DNA of 64,000 bases, from NCBI GenBank assembly GCA_016169945.1, contig JADLSH010000184.1, positions 2,418,001 through 2,482,000 of the forward strand, in the 5' to 3' direction. The position numbers were made by a program, and so were the translations under genes. Position 1 is the first letter of the stretch; each line of letters starts with the position of its first letter. The notes beneath the pieces were generated by a model that searched no databases, had not been told where the DNA came from, and saw only the letters and a program-made list of their open reading frames with translations. The stretch comes from Trachythela sp. YZ-2020. Taxonomy: Eukaryota > Cnidaria > Anthozoa > Malacalcyonacea > Clavulariidae. Shown piece after piece: positions 34,001 through 43,842 of the stretch.

Positions 34001-34063
34001 AGTCCTAAAACAAGCAAGCCAGCAAGTGCTGGTGGGGCAGGCTCATCAAGTACAACAGTATAA
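25034..34063 (+). CDS. CCDC6: CCDC6 homologue (coiled-coil domain-containing protein 6)
   Basis: Complete nine-exon gene, 387 residues: exons 25034-25249, 28753-28902, 29666-29794, 29910-30013, 30794-30957, 32381-32531, 32791-32855, 33069-33172 and 33983-34063, with GT-AG junctions and consistent phases. Residues about 30-275 are a long coiled coil with family hallmarks: [77 protein letters not shown] and [19 protein letters not shown] Ser/Pro-rich tail follows. Human CCDC6 is a partly nuclear pro-apoptotic and checkpoint phosphoprotein, known as a RET fusion partner. This protein is shorter in the Pro-rich tail. Each long exon ends or begins near a heptad repeat unit. Intron 1 (3.5 kb) holds several transposons, intron 5 a pogo-like MITE and intron 8 a minisatellite. 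Start: first ATG of an exon with no upstream in-frame ATG after the preceding stop, other than one at 24923. Confidence 0.93.
25921..25936. repeat. Poly-G tract
   Basis: A run of about 16 G in intron 1 of the CCDC6 gene. A run of C occurs at about 26609-26620 and another G run at 31792-31802 in intron 5. Confidence 0.8.
26703..27712. repeat. Dispersed copies of an 80-110 bp repeat (GAGAGAGTGTG ... GTCAGCCAAGAGCTCTTGTG)
   Basis: Copies at about 26708-26816, 27184-27262 and 27596-27695 share GAGAGAGTGTG, TGATCTAACAGCCGCACAAGG and CAGCCAAGAGCTCTTGTGTG. A MITE (26817-27191) has split the first array. Confidence 0.75.
26817..27191. mobile_element. MITE with AGGGACCTTAAGATCTACG ends
   Basis: Left end AGGGACCTTAAGATCTACGACG pairs with the right end GTTGTAGATCTTAAGCTCCCT. 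ATT flanks both sides (3-bp duplication possible). It lies within the intron-1 repeat array. Confidence 0.75.
27795..28075 (+). mobile_element. tRNA-derived SINE
   Basis: A tRNA-like head has an A-box-like region (GGGCGAAGTGGTTAGCGCAC) and a B box (GGTTCAAGTCT). A body with TTTTCTCCGGGTACTCCGG follows, a conserved central motif shared by SINEs of many marine animals, then a tail ending CTAAATAAAATATAAAT. Typical Pol III SINE layout. It lies in intron 1 of the CCDC6 gene. Confidence 0.75.
28442..28691. mobile_element. MITE with GGGGCCGGTTGTTCAAAGC ends
   Basis: Left GGGGCCGGTTGTTCAAAGC and right GCTTTTGAACAACCGGCCCC are inverted; the inner TTAGCGCTAACCCTTGG pairs with CCTAGGGTTAGGCTAA. It ends about 60 bp before CCDC6 exon 2. 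Confidence 0.85.
31409..31588. mobile_element. Palindromic MITE, 180 bp
   Basis: GTACGTTCACACACAGCGAT ... ATCGCTGTGTGTGAACGTAC with TTTGTCGGGCCGATTT arms. Intron 5 of the CCDC6 gene. Confidence 0.85.
31825..32327. mobile_element. Pogo/Tc1-type MITE, 503 bp
   Basis: Starts CAGTCGAACCTGTATTAAG and ends CTGTATTAAGCGG-type complement then TTCGACTG, flanked by TA on both sides (31823-31824, 32328-32329). GACCGCTTAATA-type motifs recur five or more times near both ends. TA target and CAGT...ACTG termini point to the Tc1/mariner/pogo superfamily. No transposase. In intron 5 of the CCDC6 gene, ending about 50 bp before exon 6. Confidence 0.85.
33216..33850. repeat. 12-bp minisatellite (GTGGTGACTGGT)n
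   Basis: About 50 tandem units of GTGGTGACTGGT in intron 8 of the CCDC6 gene. A block of six 15-bp variants (GTAGTGAGTACTGGT) lies at about 33385-33475, with one more at about 33559. The unit has no stop codon in several frames on either strand, so spurious reading frames of over 200 codons appear. Purine/GT-rich strand bias throughout. Confidence 0.97.
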
Positions 34064-35088
34064 CTGATGAAGAACGGTCGTAGGCGGTGTGTGTACTATA
34101 GTATGTTGTTAGGCGCACGTCCTTGTAGAAGTTGATCGCACTTGACGAAGACATGTTCCTCAAACTGCGAATATAAGTCTCCACCGTGCACTGATCTGAA
34201 ATCTACAACTGGATAGACCACCTTTTAAATTCCACGAGGCAAGTTTGAAGCCAGAATATTTATAATGCGAAGAGATTTTCAAGTCTGTCAAATTCTCTAC
34301 AAATCGAATTGTTAGGTGTTTAATATAGTTCTACTGTCAAGCAAGTCTTTTGCTACGTAGCTTGAAAAATTTAGCTTCCCATATCTTTTCTAATGAGTTT
34401 CAGAACGTTTTAACCACTAGATAATGAGACCTGAGGCTACTATATGTGTTGGTGTGACCTCATTAGTTATTCACTGCTAAATTTAAGACGAAAGGCAGGC
34501 GACTGATGACCAATTTCTAACTCGACAATATGTGTCGTTTCCCACTAATAAGCAGATTTGTGGTGGTCACACCAATATGGCCGCCATTGCCTTCATTTAT
34601 GCAGATTCGCGATCTAGTCTTAGTTTTCAGATCAGTGTCCATTGTCCAATAGACCTTTCCACGGTTTTTCCAAATTATATGTAGGCAATTCCAACACCAC
34701 TGCACGGCTGAAAAGAGCACTCCAAAATGAATACAAAGTTCGGTGTAATCATACCTGCAGTCAAATTTAAACCCTATTATATCGTGAACTGCCTACTGAT
34801 TCGGCCCAAACATCGCAGCTTCGAAGAGAACTTCATATTATATTGTGTTAATAAACACTGGCCATGATCGGCTACAAAGGTTAACTTTAACCTTAACTAA
34901 ACTTTAACAACGTTGTCTGCACAAAAAAATAGTAAAAGCGAAAGTACTTATATTTCTAGATTTAGATTAAGTAGTAGAGATGAAAAATTAACATGAATGA
35001 TGTAATATGATTCTATTGTAAAATTCTATTCTATTGTCCTTGAGTTGTCTTTTCTTATTTTGAACAGACTGAAAGATTTGTATATAGG
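34064..35088. other. CCDC6 3' UTR and intergenic
   Basis: Begins after the CCDC6 stop. AATAAA at 34850-34855 is a candidate poly(A) signal. No other gene recognised. Confidence 0.5.
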
Positions 35089-35376
35089 TAAGGGACTTGT
35101 CAGAAATTACCAGGGGGGGACTTGAAAAAATAAGTTGAAAAACTGTGACCCCCCCCCCAGCAAGGACGAGCATGAAATATCGTGACCCTCCCCTTGGCCT
35201 CCCCTTTCCTGCTGCGCAAAATCCTCCCTTATGAAAATTATGGCTTAAATTTTTATGACCCTCCCTTTTCAATGGTTCAGTTTTTGATGACCCACTCTTT
35301 TGAAGGGCTGAAAATATTAAGACCCTCTCCCTTTCTCCACCCCCCTCCCCCCATGGTAATTTCTGACAAGTTCCTA
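35089..35376. mobile_element. MITE with TAAGGGACTTGTCAGAAATTACC ends
   Basis: Left AGGGACTTGTCAGAAATTACC pairs with right GGTAATTTCTGACAAGTTCCT. The interior has CCCTCCC-rich blocks. Confidence 0.8.
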
Positions 35377-35377
35377 A

Positions 35378-35551
35378 ATACTAAGATTTTTCTCGGCCTC
35401 TCGTTCGATGGGAATAATAGTTGATGGTGTTTGTGGATGGAATATTCGAACGAAAATTTATATACATAAATTAATATACGAAAATTTACATACCACAAAC
35501 ACCATCAACTATTATTCCCATCGAACGAGATGCCGAGAAAAATCTTAGTAT
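35378..35551. mobile_element. Near-perfect palindrome, 174 bp
   Basis: ATACTAAGATTTTTCTCGGC pairs with GCCGAGAAAAATCTTAGTAT, and TTCGATGGGAATAATAGTTG with CAACTATTATTCCCATCGAA. The pieces GATGGTGTTTGTGGATGGAA and TTTTCGTTCGAATATTCCAT recur after the SINE at 35725-35765, so the palindrome was duplicated or split. Confidence 0.82.
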
Positions 35552-35613
35552 TTACGCATATACTGGCATCCCTCCCACATATATACACGAACTTGCGGTT
35601 AATGCTCAGCAAC

Positions 35614-35725
35614 TGGACTCTGTAGCTCGGTTGGTTAGAGCGCCGCACCGCAGGTTCGATTCCTGCCAGAGGGCCTAAGGTTGCATTTTTCGCAACTGTT
35701 CCTGGCTAGGTCGAAAAATGCATAT
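35614..35725 (+). mobile_element. tRNA-like SINE
   Basis: The tRNA-like head GGACTCTGTAGCTCGGTTGG, then TTAGAGCGCC (A box) and GGTTCGATTCC (B box), is followed by a hairpin tail (GCATTTTTCG / CGAAAAATGC). The D-arm and T-arm look tRNA-like, but the anticodon arm is missing (GCGCCGCACCGCAGG is too short), so it is not a functional tRNA gene. Confidence 0.7.
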
Positions 35726-35872
35726 AAATTTTCGTTCGAATATTCCATCCACAAACACCATCAACTGAACGATTTATAGCATTTGTACTTTGTAGTTGTT
35801 TTGGAAAAACTATTTCATTTAACGTCGATTTTTATGTGATCATAGCCGTGCTTCAACTCTATTAATAGCGAG

Positions 35873-36101
35873 TTTACGATTGACGACGCGGTGTGCGAAG
35901 ACGCCGTAGAACCAAAAAGAAAAATATGAAAACTCACCTTAAAACATACTACGTTGTCAACACGACGTAGAATTGGAAAAATTGCGTTTCGTAGTGCAAT
36001 AAGACGCCGCGGGAGAAAGTGAAGACACCCCAAACGCACTACTCTTCAGTCTTCTTGCGGCGTCTTCGCACACCGCGTCGTCAATCGTAAACTCGCTAAT
36101 A
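35873..36101. mobile_element. Palindromic MITE, about 230 bp
   Basis: TAGCGAGTTTACGATTGACG...GCGAAGACGCCG pairs perfectly with CGGCGTCTTCGC...CGTCAATCGTAAACTCGCTA. Arms exceed 40 bp without mismatch, so the insertion is young or conserved. Confidence 0.88.
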
Positions 36102-36206
36102 ATAGGCAAAGGAAGAATTTCGGGTCTTGGTCAAATACTTTCAGAGAAAGCAAGAATTTCCCAGCCTACCCCTGACTAGTCGGTAAATTATTTTAGTCAG
36201 TGTATA

Positions 36207-36458
36207 TTAGCGAGCTTAAGCAAGCGACGTTTTTGTCAACACGGACGTCAGCAGATTGCCGAAGGAAGGCTGGATTAAAAATTGTGTTTGTATCAGTTTG
36301 TGGTAATCTTCAACACATATGACAAAAGATAAGATTTTAAAAGTTTTTTGCTTCCTTACACGAGCGCTATGATGCAAAATGCCGCCAAAATTAGATATAC
36401 CAATTTATTCGGGTGACGTCCGTGTTGACAAAAACGTCGCTTGCTTAAGCTCACTATT
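36207..36458. mobile_element. Palindromic MITE, about 250 bp
   Basis: AGCGAGCTTAAGCAAGCGAC then GTTTTTGTCAACACGGACGTC pairs with the complement at 36412-36458. It lies only about 105 bp from the previous palindrome. Confidence 0.88.
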
Positions 36459-38006
36459 ATTAAACATGGAACGCATGAGGTTATAGGGTACGAGTTTCTA
36501 AGCCCCAGGAATACAATTGTATAAATTCACGACAATCAAATAATAAACAATGATCTGGTAGTTTTTTTCTGCATTACGAATGTAACATGAATTTAAATAA
36601 GAACTATAAAATATTTACAATCAGTTTTTGTCTTCCCGATATATCGAAATTGTGTGCCTTTACAAACAGTATGCTGACGTCACTACTATGATATTTGCAC
36701 GCGTTGTTCTATTTACATATTAAACCAACCTCGATATCTTGAAAAAAGTTTTAAAATTCCTCGAAAATTCCTCGGAGCCGAATTTTTTTTATTGCAAAGA
36801 AACGTTTTTTTGAGATTTAAAATCGCATATTTCAATACTTTGTACTTTATATAGGTGCTCGTGTGCAAAAAATAAAAAAGTTTTACCGAAGGAAAATCCA
36901 AAAAATTAAGAAAGAAGTTAAAATTACGACAATTTCTAAATCGCGTTGTTACCATGGCAACGTAAATATTTAGAAACACTTTTTGTTTTTCGTAATCCGC
37001 AATATTGTGGCAATCTGATGGCCAAGTCTCGTGACCATACCTTGCAAAATGAGCAAATAATGGACCTTAGAGCACATTTGCGTGCTACAGAATTAAAACT
37101 GTAGGGAGCCTCCTTAAGTGCTTTACAAAGCTATCGTGAAAGAAACTGATGCGAAAGGTGGTTGGAATATTTCTGCATACTGCTCGTAAGGACACAAAAT
37201 CTCTGTTAATAGTGTTATGTCTGTGAATAATGTATAAAGTTAATGAGTTTATGAATGTTTCTCTTGTGTATCTAGTAATAGTGTTAAAGTTTCACTTTTT
37301 AACGACGGTGGATCGTTTGTTAAGACCTTCAATTTCTTAACCGATCAAGCGACAGGATCAGACAACGAGTACAAATCTTTCGCCAAAAGTATGCAACAGT
37401 ACACACTATTCAAGCGCTATAAACACTGGGTGTGGTCCAAGTTCATATCTGAGCAATTTTTTAAGAGATTTTATCCATCTGTAACTGTCGAAAATTTCCA
37501 TAAAAAATCCAGCAATCACGAAAGTAGGTAGATATAACAGAAGCTCTACTTATGCACAGGCGTTGGATCGGATTTTGTTGCAAGCTGCAGCACTTTGTTG
37601 AGAAATTAAACAACATTCATTCATTTAAAAAGCAAATTTCAAATTTGACAAAATATTTTCCACCAAATCAAAACTGACCCAGCATTACTCAACATTATCG
37701 ATATCCAGACAAACAATACCCAACATTGACTTACGTTACTCAACTTACCCATGCATGCAACATTGACCAACATTATTCGACATCCACCAACATTATCCAT
37801 CGACCAACATTACCCATCGTTACCCAACGTTACCCAACACTGACAAACTTTACCCAATATAGTATCAGATACTCATCAAGCAATTTTCTCATTATGTTAA
37901 ATATTGTTAGACCAACATAGTGGATTTAACCAGCAAAAACTGCCAACGATGTACTGGGCATACTTTAGCGAAAATATCTCGTATTCGCTGTCAAACCTCA
38001 AATTTC
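36459..38006. other. Mostly intergenic; one unexplained open frame
   Basis: A frame on the plus strand is open from 37244 to 37534 (stop TAG) and includes NEYKSFAKSMQQYTLFKRY and KHWVWSKFISEQFFKRFYP. A short frame at 37020-37106 reads MAKSRDHTLQNEQIMDLRAH. Neither matches a family I know; both could be fragments of a decayed gene. From about 37675 to 37920 the sequence is rich in CAACATTACCCA-like short repeats. Confidence 0.35.
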
Positions 38007-40541
38007 CTAAAACCTGCAAAGTGCATTCCTTTCACCAGGGTGAAGTAAAATCTCTTTAAAGCTCCCACCTTGTTCCAACGACAGCCTTGCATCTCTTTGC
38101 ATCAGTAGACACTTCAGAAACCTTCGCGCGACTGTTTTTCGCGTCAATTTTCTACCATCACTACCAACGATTTGATGAAATTTGACTGCCTCAGGCCGGG
38201 ATTGTAATACCGTAGTCTCGATGTAAGAACAAAATTTATCTTCTGAAATATTCTCGTCTGCAAGTGTCTGGTCCATGTTTTCTTCTGTATTTTCTTCCGC
38301 AGTTAATGCATTTTGATCAAAATCAATTTCCGTCAGGGTGTTATCTCCGAGCCTGTTTCCATCCGGGCATTCCTCGTCTGACGAATATTCAACATCTTGC
38401 AATGGAATAAACTGAGAAGACAAATCAAGTTCGTCCGGTTTAAGATTGTCATCATTCAGGTTAAGCTGGTTACCAAACAAGCCTTCCTTGTTTTCAGAAG
38501 CTCTTTGACTCGCGTCTCCGTCATTTTCGCTTGCTGGATTTAGACAAACCGTTTCGGCAGAAACATCCGACGAAATTGAAAATTTCCGACATTTTGAGTC
38601 GAGAAAAAGCTTATCTAACGCCGGTGATAATTCGTGGACTGAACCATTTGATAAAAGTGACAGATTGCGTTCATTTTGTTTCATCCGACGCTTTGTGCTT
38701 GCAGCAAAAACTGGCGGTTTAAGAAGTCGAGATGAGTTATTTATGTTGTCAAATATTATCTCTCGCTCGATGGAGATGACTTCATCGATTATAAGTTTTC
38801 GTTTAAGTCTTTTTCGTGAGGCTTTCTTTTGGGTGTTTTCGATCGGATCGAGGATAAGGAGATCTTCTTCTACGCCTGTGTGGTCTTCAAATAATAGGTC
38901 ATCTGCTAAGCCTTGACCTTCAGTTTCTTCCGCAGATGATGGCCCACGGTTATTTTCTTCCTCATCGTCGTGTGAAGCAAGGTCTAACTCCAAAACAAGA
39001 GTATCTTCAGTAATTTCAGTAGTTTCATTCTGGTCTTCAAACGGAGGGGCTAGACAATGTCTTTCTGTTTGATCCTGTTCAGGGTGTAACTCCTCGTCTA
39101 GATCCAACAACACTTAGAAAACAATACATTATGTAAGCTGGGAGCTTCACAGATAAGTCTCGAAATAAGGAATGAAATTTTTGTGATAAAAAATATTGGA
39201 TGAATACAGCTAGCCTTTTACGAGATTTTTTTGGAATGATTTAAATTTCAAAAGCAATGTCTAATATATAGTGGCAAGATTACATATCATCTGCACTCTG
39301 TACCAAGGATTTCTCGTTAAAAATGGGTTGTTTGTTTTCGTTCTTATTTGCCTTAAATTGTAACATATACTTAAGAAATACTGGGGAGTACTTGATTAAT
39401 TTATACATTGATTGAATCATGATTATTGATAGGTTCATCATTGAAAGTCTAAATGATAATATCATTGATACGTTCATTGATTGAATCATTGATCTAAGGT
39501 TGATCGATTGGATTGATGACATGGTGATTGGTTGAATCAAATGAAAATTTGATTGATGAAATTATCGATATTTTGATCGATTGATTCAAATACTGATAGA
39601 GTAGGTGGATTGAATGATCTAATTATTGATGATAGGTTGATTGATAAAATCATCGATATTTTTATTGATTGATTGAAATGCAGATACAGTAAGTTGATTA
39701 AAGGATTTAATATTGATGATAGGTTGAAATCATCGATATTTTGAATAACAGAGTCATTGATTTTAAATGATTGATTGAAGCTCAAAATGATATGTCGATC
39801 AATTTATTCATCTTTAATAGGTTTATTCATTGGATCATTAATGATAGGCTGAATAATTTACCCGTTCACGATAGGCTGATTGACTCATTAACGACAGGCT
39901 GATTAAGTGACTTATTAAGGAAAGGCTGATTAAGTGACTCAGTAATGATAGGCTGATTAAGTGACTCATTAACAATAGGCTGACTAAGTGACTCATTAAT
40001 GATATGTTGATTAATTTCACTCATTCATCATATGTTGATTAATTGACTCATTAGTTATATGTTGATTAATTGAATAATTAATGATAGGTTGTCTTATTAG
40101 ATAATCAATAACCGGTTGATTAATTGACTCACTAATAATGGCTTGATTAATTGAATAATTAATGATAGGATGATTAATTGAACATTAATAGGTTGATTAA
40201 GCAACCAAAAGATGACACCGTTACACATGTGACATTGATGACACATTTGTAAAATGTACATATACTCAACAACAATTTTGCACACAACCAAGTTGTACCA
40301 AGGCAATTAGTAAGATATAATGTATACATACGTTTTGGCAGTTGACCAGCTGTTTCCTTACTTGGACTACTTCCAACATCTTTCACCGGAGTGAGTGCCG
40401 AAGAGAAGGGATCACTGTAATAATCTGTCAGTGAGATTGTCTCCCCCAGTGTTTGGTCATCTGTGCCATACGCTGAGTCAGCAAGACTTGACATTCGTCC
40501 CAAGACTGAAGAACAACTGTTCAAAGTCCTCTCTGTTACAT
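38007..40541 (-). CDS. Rad21/Rec8-like alpha-kleisin, 3' part
   Basis: Two joined exons on the minus strand: 40541-40332 and 39112-38007 (terminal, 368 codons), in phase across GTATGT...CTAAG. The C-terminal 50 residues (SDGRKLTRKTVARRFLKCLL, then SLEQGGSFKEILLHPG) resemble the winged-helix that binds the SMC1 head in Rad21/Rec8. The middle has RKRLKRKLIIDEVISIERE, the IDE-type conserved patch seen in kleisins. Between are acidic, Ser-rich linkers typical of these proteins. The N-terminal SMC3-binding domain was not found; it must lie further right or be in exons I missed. Kleisins close the cohesin ring. Divergence and the long acidic linker would fit a meiotic Rec8 or Rad21L, but I cannot separate these. 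Moderate confidence. Confidence 0.6.
39380..40200. repeat. Degenerate TTGATTGA / AATGATAGGCTGATTAA repeats
   Basis: Two domains: about 39400-39830 with TTGATTGAATCATTGAT words, and 39830-40200 with GACTCATTAATGATAGGCTG units of about 30 bp. It fills most of the kleisin intron. Confidence 0.8.
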
Positions 40542-40624
40542 CTTCACAAAGAAATAAATTAAATCAATAAAGGTCAACGCGAACTAGGAAATAAAGATAC
40601 ATTGTTGGTGGGAACATACTAGGA

Positions 40625-41645
40625 AATATTATTGTGGAAACATTTGAAAATCTTGACATTCCATTTCCTCAAATATTTTTCACTTTGCCCACCCTCGAAA
40701 ATATTACTACAGAAATATTTGAAAACTTCAATGTTTCCTCAAATTTCCTGTTTGCTCACACTCGAGAACGCATTGTTGAAGAAACATCTGAAAATCTTGA
40801 TGTTTCCACAAATGTTTGTTTGTCCACCCTCGAAAACATGTTGCAGAAATATTTGAAAATTTCAATGTTTCCTCAGATGTTTCCTTGTTTGTACACCCTT
40901 GAAAACATTGTTGCAGAAATATTTGAAAATTTCAATGTTTCTTCAAATGTTTCCATGCTCGCCCACGTTCAAGAACATTGTTGAAGACCATCTGAAAATC
41001 TTGATGTTTCCTCAACTGTTTCCTTGTTTGTCCACCCTTGAAAATATCGTTGTAGAAACATCTGAAAATCTTGATGTTTCCTCCAATGTTTCTCTGTTTG
41101 CCCACCTTTGGAAACATTGTTGTAGAAACATCTGAAAATCTTGATGTTTCCTCAAATATTTCCCCGTTTGCCCACCTTTGGAAACATTGTTGAAGATACA
41201 TCTGAAAATCTTGATGTTTCCTCAAATATTTCCCTGTTTACCCACCCTCGAGAACATCGTTCTGGAAACATCTGAAAATCTTGATGTTTCCTGAAATATT
41301 TCCCTGTTTGCCCACCTTTGGAAACATTGTTGTAGAAACATCTGAAAATCTTGATGTTTCCTCAAATGTTTGTCTGTTTGCCCACCCTCTAGAACATTGT
41401 TGTAGAAACACCGATGGAAACATTTTTCCGGAAACATCTAAAAATCTTGATGTTTCCTTAAATGTTTCACAACTTGCCCACTTTTGGAACATTGTTGTGA
41501 AAATGTCTGAAAATCTTGATGTTCCATGAAATATTTCCGTGTTTGCCAAATCTCGAAAATCTTGATGCAAAAACATCTGAAAATATTGATGTTTTTTGAA
41601 ATGGTCTTAGTTTGCCCACCCTCGAAAACATTGTTTCTCCAGAAA
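40625..41645. repeat. 70-bp tandem repeat, about 14 copies
   Basis: TTGATGTTTCCTCAAATGTT recurs at 41001, 41071, 41141, 41211, 41281 and 41351, exactly 70 bp apart, with more diverged copies to 40640 and 41600. The unit contains TTGCCCACC, GGAAACATTGTTG and AACATCTGAAAATC. Open frames across it are artefacts. It lies just upstream of the kleisin exon at 40541. Confidence 0.92.
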
Positions 41646-43123
41646 GAATAAACGTTTACCAACAAATTCAGAAACAAGTTTGTTTTGGTGACCAAACATT
41701 GTTTTATTTCTAGTTTTTAACCTTTAAACTGGATATCTGGACAGTATAGGCAAGCGAAAGTTTGGCAAGGCAAACGACTATACGAGTTTCATAAGAGTTG
41801 GTAAGCGAGAATTAGCACAAAAATTCTCTCAAGCGTACATTAAATGTTAATATAGCATACTCAATATAGCATGTCATTGTTGGTAAAATCGCTGGAAATT
41901 ATGGCGAAAATTCGGTCCTGGATTCGGTTACAGCCAGTTTGAACTTTGTCTTCGATGTAAATAACAAGACTAACAACTATAACAAGAGTTTGACATTCTT
42001 ATATTTACTTCACATCTTTTTGTTCTATTTAGTTGTTCACAAAAACGTGACGATGCAAAATATTTAAAAAATTATCACGAAATTGGTCGAAGTATTGTCA
42101 AATGTTGTCTTAAATATTCGTCTGTTCAAGACTATAGGACAGTGCGAACGCCTCAGCAGGCATCTTGTTATTTTTTTAAATAACAACGTATATCGGAGTG
42201 CAACCCACCACTGTCATCGGCTGTATAAAGCACGTGTAGTTTAAAGTTAGCATTAAAACTATATAAAGTATTTTTTATCATGATTTCTTTGAAAATTGAC
42301 AGAGATGCGAAATGTAATGTAGACATTCGTATACTGTTGTTTAATTTAATACGAGTGAGCATATGGCGGCGATTACTGTTTGCGGCGATTTGAATTGCAA
42401 ATTTAACTTGTAATTATTGTCTATTTTGGTATTGTTATACTACAAATCTAACGAAGAATGTCTAAAGATTATGTATAGATATACTGCAGAGTACGTGCAT
42501 TTCGATAGGCACAATCTGTAGACACAATCTTACTGTATAATATTAGCCTTTGCAAATTCTAAGGAATTTTCAATAGTGCACATTTCAGAAAATGAGTATG
42601 CCACCTGAGGAAATTTGGAAGTGTTCATTATTACATTTTACCGAAGTGAAGGGATGCTCCTCTGGGAAACTTTGAAATCTAGAGTCTCTGAAATGCCATT
42701 TCCTGTATTTTGGGGGGAGAGATTCGTAAGAATTCTAAAAGTAACAAATATCGAACATGTCAAAAAAACAATAGTTTGTTTGTGCTTTTGTGGCCTAAGC
42801 CATTGTTCAACACTTATTTCCTGTGAAACTAAAAATTTCAAATTTCAATACTGCACACATTCGACAAAACTGCACACTTTCACATTCGACAAAACTGCAC
42901 ACTTCCCAATCAATGCTGCACAAAGTGTGCAATATTGCACACTAAAATAGGCCTTGGCACTTTGTAAGAACGGTTTGTTGTGATCGTAATTGTAGTTCCA
43001 ATTTAACGTGTTTAAATACTGCCTAAACTTGGAGCAAACTAAGTTCACAGTCCTAACAAAATCAAAACATGGGCCATGGCGGTGAATGATAGAAATGGTT
43101 GACAAAACTTTACAAGCCGCATA
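41646..43123. other. Intergenic, partly a segmental duplicate
   Basis: 42360-42520 closely matches 53390-53520 (GATTTGAATTGCAAATTTAACTTG and flanks), and 42995-43075 matches 54160-54225 (AGTTCACAGTCCTAACAAAA). These are flanks of receptor copies that were duplicated with them. No gene recognised. Confidence 0.6.
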
Positions 43124-43338
43124 CCTATACCACAGAATAAGGTACACAGAAGGTCGACTTCTTGATTTTTACTATGATTTTGGCGTAACCGCGCCACGCC
43201 ATCACACGCCATGGTCCTAGCCAGTGCGTGAATGCCTCTCCTTAGCGCACTGGCTGGGACCATGGCGTGTGATGGCGTGGCAGCGGTTACGCTTTTTTGG
43301 CTGAGTCGACCTTCTGTGTACCTTATTCTGTGCCTATA
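43124..43338. mobile_element. Palindromic MITE, 215 bp
   Basis: CACAGAATAAGGTACACAGAAG / CTTCTGTGTACCTTATTCTGTG with inner arms GCCACGCCATCACACGCCATGG / CCATGGCGTGTGATGGCGTGGC. Inserted in the flank of the receptor fragment. Confidence 0.88.
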
Positions 43339-43393
43339 CTGCTGAATACAATATCTCAAAGTGAGGTCGGTTTCGCATTTTACATGCATATTT

Positions 43394-43842
43394 TCAAACC
43401 ACGAATTCGTGAATATCTTTTAATTTTCTTGACCTAATAACTTCATGAAACCAAGACTTCAGCTTTTCGAAAAATGTACAAAATGTACAAATATGTGTGT
43501 TACACAGTAAACAAACGTTAATTGTTGAATTTCTTGATAAAATAGAATTTTGAGTTGTATTAGAAATGTTGCGTTTCCTTTTGTTTTCACCAATTAGATA
43601 CTCGCCAAAATTGAAGATATTTTCTGTTGCAATGTGATAAATTGACAAATTATAGAAAAGCACGTATTCTTCTGGTCTTAAAGGCACGTAAGCACTTTCT
43701 GTACAATCTGAAAGGACCAGTTTACGACATAATGTAATATTTCCGCCTTCTTCTTTAACTAAAGTATAATCCTCAAGTAAAAAGATTTTCGCTGTTTTGT
43801 TTACAACAAGGCTTCCATTTTTCTCATGGATTTTGTATTCAT
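43394..43842 (-). pseudogene. Receptor fragment (extracellular stalk)
   Basis: From about 43842 the minus strand reads NEYKIHEKNGSLVVNKTAKI, then NITLCRKLVLSDC, YVPLRPEEYVLF and NFGEYLIGEN to LSRNSTINVCLLC. This matches the stalk just before the transmembrane block of the receptors at 49708-63017. The transmembrane part, signal peptide and somatomedin-B part are missing. The right breakpoint is sharp: paralogues have CAATCACATGAATAC where this has GTAACCAATGAATAC. Confidence 0.8.

Noticed and set aside
35614..35680. Possible functional tRNA gene
   Set aside because: A and B boxes are present, but the anticodon arm is too short and no acceptor stem closes. The following hairpin tail fits a SINE.
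40632..41695. Many open frames of 70-116 codons on both strands, and a possible CRISPR-like array
   Set aside because: Translations of a degenerate 70-bp satellite. The units are contiguous, with no unique spacers, and the context is a eukaryotic intron or intergenic region.
42845..43389. Open frames of 100-114 codons on the minus strand
   Set aside because: They cross the palindromic MITE at 43124-43338 and duplicated intergenic DNA; no domain.
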